The position numbers and the translations under genes were made by a program. From positions 1,054,001 to 1,118,000 of the forward strand of contig OZ038438.1 of the NCBI GenBank assembly GCA_964036275.1: 64,000 nucleotides of DNA, written 5' to 3'. Positions 60,822-64,000 of this stretch are shown here, one piece after another (the first letter of the stretch is position 1; the number at the start of each line of letters is the position of its first letter). This DNA comes from Litoditis marina. Taxonomy: Eukaryota; Nematoda; Chromadorea; Rhabditida; Rhabditidae. The notes under the pieces are model-generated. The model had not been told where the DNA came from, ran no database searches, and saw only the letters and a list, made by a program, of their open reading frames with translations.

Positions 60822-63800
60822 ATGTCAGATGTTGTGTCGTCGATTGCCAAGTCGATCGAAGGTCTTTCCGTGGACAATCAAGTGAAGAAACTGATGAAAC
60901 GATTGGCCGACGCCGAAGAACTGAATACAAAGTTGAAAGCAAGAACTGCAACTGTGAGTTTTGCAAGAACTACAATAGTTGGTCTACCCCTTCTCTAACC
61001 TCTAATTTTTGGGTCGTCTTTCTTCTATATGTTTTATACTCGAATAAGACGTCTCGAATAAGAAATGGGTCTATTTAGCACTCTATTTAAACGGCTCTTA
61101 TGTTTTGCATCGCAGCGCCGAATTGTTATTTTGCGTCCTGCGTGCCTTGAAAACTTTTGCTGCATCGGGGTGCGCTCCATTATTCCTATCGTTCTTTTCA
61201 GCCTTCACAAATTGGCGCATATATAGATATACAAGACCTGAACAATCGAAATTAAGTTCAAGTTTGTATGGAGCATTGACAACTAACTAAAACTAACTAA
61301 AAAGCTGCTCGGGAATATAGTAGAAAAAACGATAGAGCACTCAGGCGACTGCATGTCCCAGGTACATGAACGGGACGTCCCATGTCCCGGTACTGTCATC
61401 ATTTATGCAAATCTGCTCCATTTCTACCGTAATTCTTGGTACCGTCCCGGCACAGTACCGGGACCTGGGACACGCGACTGCTGAGCACTATCATGTATTT
61501 GAAAGCGGTGCATCATGTTGGGAAGTTTTGGCAGTTGAGCATTTCATTAGCATTTGGTAACAGTTGCGCACTATCATTTAAAACTGGTGGAAATGTAAAT
61601 AGAAGTCTTTATTTTGTTGCCTCTGTGTACCAGCACGGTGTCTTTAATATAATTACACATTTTTCTTAGTGTGCCTTAATCACTTTCATTCAAAGAATAG
61701 TCGATCAAGTTGGTTTGCAGGACGAATTTATATTTTGGAAAATCATTGGCCGCATTGAATTGCGAAGTTGTCAGTTCACATCAGATTATAATTTGTATCT
61801 TTTAGAATCTTTGTCTAAATCTAATAAAAATATCTTTGTATAAACCTCTTCTTTTCGGTTCGTCTAGCTTCTATACGTTTTCATACTCAAATTAGTTCCA
61901 TAATTTTCAGCTTGAAAGGGTGCAAAGGGCTAACGTGCAGTTGGAGAAGAAGCTCGAAAAGGCGAACCAGATAAATCTGCGAACCGAAGAGGCGAAGAGT
62001 AAGCTAGAGGAGTTGTGTCGAGAACTGCAGAAGTACAACAAGGAGGTTTGTTCCAGTCTGACCGTCCCCTTCTTGTCGCATACACTCTTCTCAGTATTCT
62101 GCTATTTTAACTTTTTCAGATTCGAGAACAAAGCCTGGGAAAGGTGAAAATTCTGGAAAATGAGCGCCAGGCCACGGTCAATCATCTGAAAGGAACTCTC
62201 AAGGTAATTTATTTGACGCACTTCGATTATATTCCAATACTTTTTCAAGCAACAACGTCTTCAGGACATTGAAACGTCGATGAATGAAGGAAAAGAAAGG
62301 TCCGACTCTTTGGTGGCTGAGAATAGACGGCTGGCAGAAAAGCTGGGTCAGCTGGGAGAGGAATACGAGCAACGCTTGAATGATATATCGAAACAGGTTA
62401 GCGGGATTGGTGCACATTCTATTTCTAGTAATTTACCACCTTCTATATAGTTAGTTGACAGCATTTATATAAAGGTGGCTTAGTCAGTGAACGGATGTGA
62501 TCTTGAAAATGGTTCCTTGAGGGTGGGTTCTACATCTAATTGAGGTGTGCGGAAAGAAGGAAATAGAAAACGCAAGTCTCATGAATGAATGGGAAATGTA
62601 AATATATTTATGGGACGTTTTATGGTTTTTTATTGTTACGTTTCTTTTCAGTATGAAGCTAAAGATCAATATTGGGAAGAGTTCGGTAAATCAAAGGATA
62701 TCGAGATCAAACTTTATCAGGCAAAACTCGAAGCCGCTAATTGCAATATGGAGGTTGGTGATAGCCATTATATTTTTGGTGACTCACTTTTGCCTTGAGT
62801 CCTATTATTGGCACAATATTTCTTGCTTGAATCTCCTGAATACCGTGTTTCATTGGCGGGAAAAATGCAATCCCAGTTGCCGCATGCGACTGGCAACAGT
62901 ATTCGATTAAGGGTATCATAGTTTCTTCCGATAATTTCGGCTGCACAACTCTTAGTCCATGGCAGGATTCACAGGAACTTGTAGTCTCTTTTCGCTTCTT
63001 TGTGCCCTTGTCAAAAATACACTATTCCCGTGTATTTCAGGACATTGCTATCGAAAATGTTTACTTTTATTGAGCCTACAGGTCTATAAGACTGGTCAAC
63101 ATCTTTTTGGTTACATTCTGAAAGTAAAGAATAGAGAAATCAATTTTCAGGGAAACGATGTCTTGTTACAGAACAATATATGTAAAAATGTGGTTATTTT
63201 TTTTGTTGTTCGAAATGATATCCTCTAAAAATATCACTGATCACACTGTTATGTGTTTCAGAGATCGCTCATGGAGAAGGATGAGCTCAAACGAAGCTTA
63301 TTGGAAGGCACTGCCAGAGTTGGCGGAGCGATAGAAAGCGAAAAACATCTAAGAGCAGAGGTTTGTTTTCGAAATTCATGCAAATTTGTGCACTCTCGAA
63401 TTTTTAATGGTTTTCTTATACAACACTCGCCATTCACTTTCATCCTCGACCATGCAACCTCTTTAACGAGTCGATTGGATTCACCACTCTGACTGTGAAC
63501 TTCGAAGTAGGATTGTTCCAAATTTTCTAAGAATGTTGTTTCTATTCCTTTTTTGGCGGTCTGAAGTGGAGTTCTGTATAGAACGTTTAGTTATCGAGAG
63601 AGTGTAACTGAGTTTTATAACTTTAATGATGTTTGCTGTTTATGTCTAATGTTATAGGTCAAACAGTATGCATCTCGTTACGAAGAATTGACGAAAAGTT
63701 TATCTGCCAGCAATACCGCTTTTGACAAGTTCAAGAAAGAAATTGATAAGGTATGTAGATGATATCAAGTTATCAAGAGATATATATCATGTTCATTCTA

Positions 63801-64000
63801 TCCGCCTCTTTAAGTTTGATTAGTTTCAGTTGTGTATTACGCACACAGGATATATTTTGTAGACTTGGTTAACTCTACAATAGAGAGAGTTTTACGATGT
63901 CTTCATTCTTCAAAATGCATTTGAAGCATATCTTTTGTCCTACTTATTTGATTTGTCCATCCGAATGAATAGCGCCTCATTATTGCTTTCAGTCGAGGAT
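60822..64000 (+). CDS. TXLN: Taxilin (coiled-coil, syntaxin-binding family), partial at right edge
   Basis: Exons 60822-60953, 61911-62045, 62120-62203, 62265-62396, 62652-62753, 63262-63360, 63658-63750 (all phase 0), then an acceptor GCTTTCAG and eight bases of the next exon at 63993-64000. The 220 residues are a continuous heptad-rich coiled coil. Blocks typical of taxilins are EEAKSKLEELCRELQKYNKE (the SKLE-LCRELQ signature), KGTLKDIE, SLVAENRRLAEKLGQLGEEY, QYEAKDQYWEEF and YASRYEELTKSLSASNTAFD, then KFKKEIDK. Taxilins bind free syntaxins and the nascent-chain complex and act in vesicle traffic. The start is placed at MSDVVSSIAKSIEGLS because a CAG lies 4 nt upstream; an in-frame ATG also exists at 60804. 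The N-terminal variable region of vertebrate taxilins is almost absent. The C-terminal third lies beyond the window. Confidence 0.9.
61338..61487. mobile_element. Fold-back repeat in taxilin intron 1 (family E)
   Basis: Left GCACTCAGGCGACTGCATGT, CCCAGGTAC, and GTCCCGGTACTGT; right ACAGTACCGGGACCTGGGAC, ACGCGACTGCTGAGC. The arms are imperfect reverse complements with internal GGGAC/GTCCC and GGTACC palindromes. About 150 bp, no coding capacity. Confidence 0.7.

Noticed and set aside
12713..63384. Several ATGCAAAT octamers (near 12713, 33572, 60804, 61405, 63377).
   Set aside because: About as many as expected in AT-rich sequence of this length; no consistent position relative to starts.
1..64000. 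CRISPR arrays, bacterial operons, telomeric repeats, retroviral or LTR genes.
   Set aside because: None seen; the window is intron-rich animal DNA with only short non-autonomous elements.

Overview
The window is animal nuclear DNA: intron-rich protein genes, GT-AG introns mostly ending in TTTCAG, TTGCAG or TTTAG, an AT-rich non-coding background and relatively GC-rich exons, with many short fold-back repeats. A secreted three-finger (Ly6-like) protein of a type I associate with nematodes, plus a splice-acceptor-like AG a few bases before the start codon of all seven gene starts that can be placed, suggest a nematode or close relative using spliced-leader trans-splicing. That placement is inference. 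No prokaryotic features, CRISPR arrays or viral genes were seen.

Layout, left to right. (1) 383-537 (+): probable last exon of an unidentified gene entering from the left. (2) 829-5174 (-): complete phosphoserine aminotransferase, 12 exons, 365 aa. (3) 8094-9584 (+): Ly6-like secreted protein, 3 exons, 116 aa; a 332-bp palindromic element starts 6 bp after its stop codon. (4) 10639-10959 (+): last two exons of an unidentified gene. (5) 11694-36985 (-): complete talin, 47 exons, 2539 aa, every exon junction in phase, one GC-AG intron. (6) 37-45.2 kb: 8 kb without a convincing gene, holding polypurine tracts and several inverted-repeat elements. (7) 45218-46902 (-): FoxQ2-type forkhead factor, 4 exons, 205 aa, with a C-terminal EH1-like repressor motif. 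(8) 49910-54820 (-): hnRNP M/MYEF2-like three-RRM protein, 11 exons, with several frame breaks. (9) 55906-59913 (+): unrecognised acidic/basic protein, 9 exons, 323 aa, in which three consecutive exons of equal phase each encode one copy of a short acidic module. (10) 60822-64000 (+): taxilin, 7 full exons and the start of an eighth, running off the right edge.

The genes do not form one pathway. They cover serine synthesis, integrin-actin linkage, transcriptional repression, RNA splicing and vesicle/syntaxin coiled-coil functions. The points most worth a second look are the modular acidic protein, the frame breaks in the hnRNP M-like gene, the palindromic elements sitting next to splice sites and in a 3' UTR, a dispersed non-coding motif (core TGTAGTTTGATC), and the leader-acceptor pattern. 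Exon limits were read by hand from splice consensus, reading phase and family conservation. No database search was possible.
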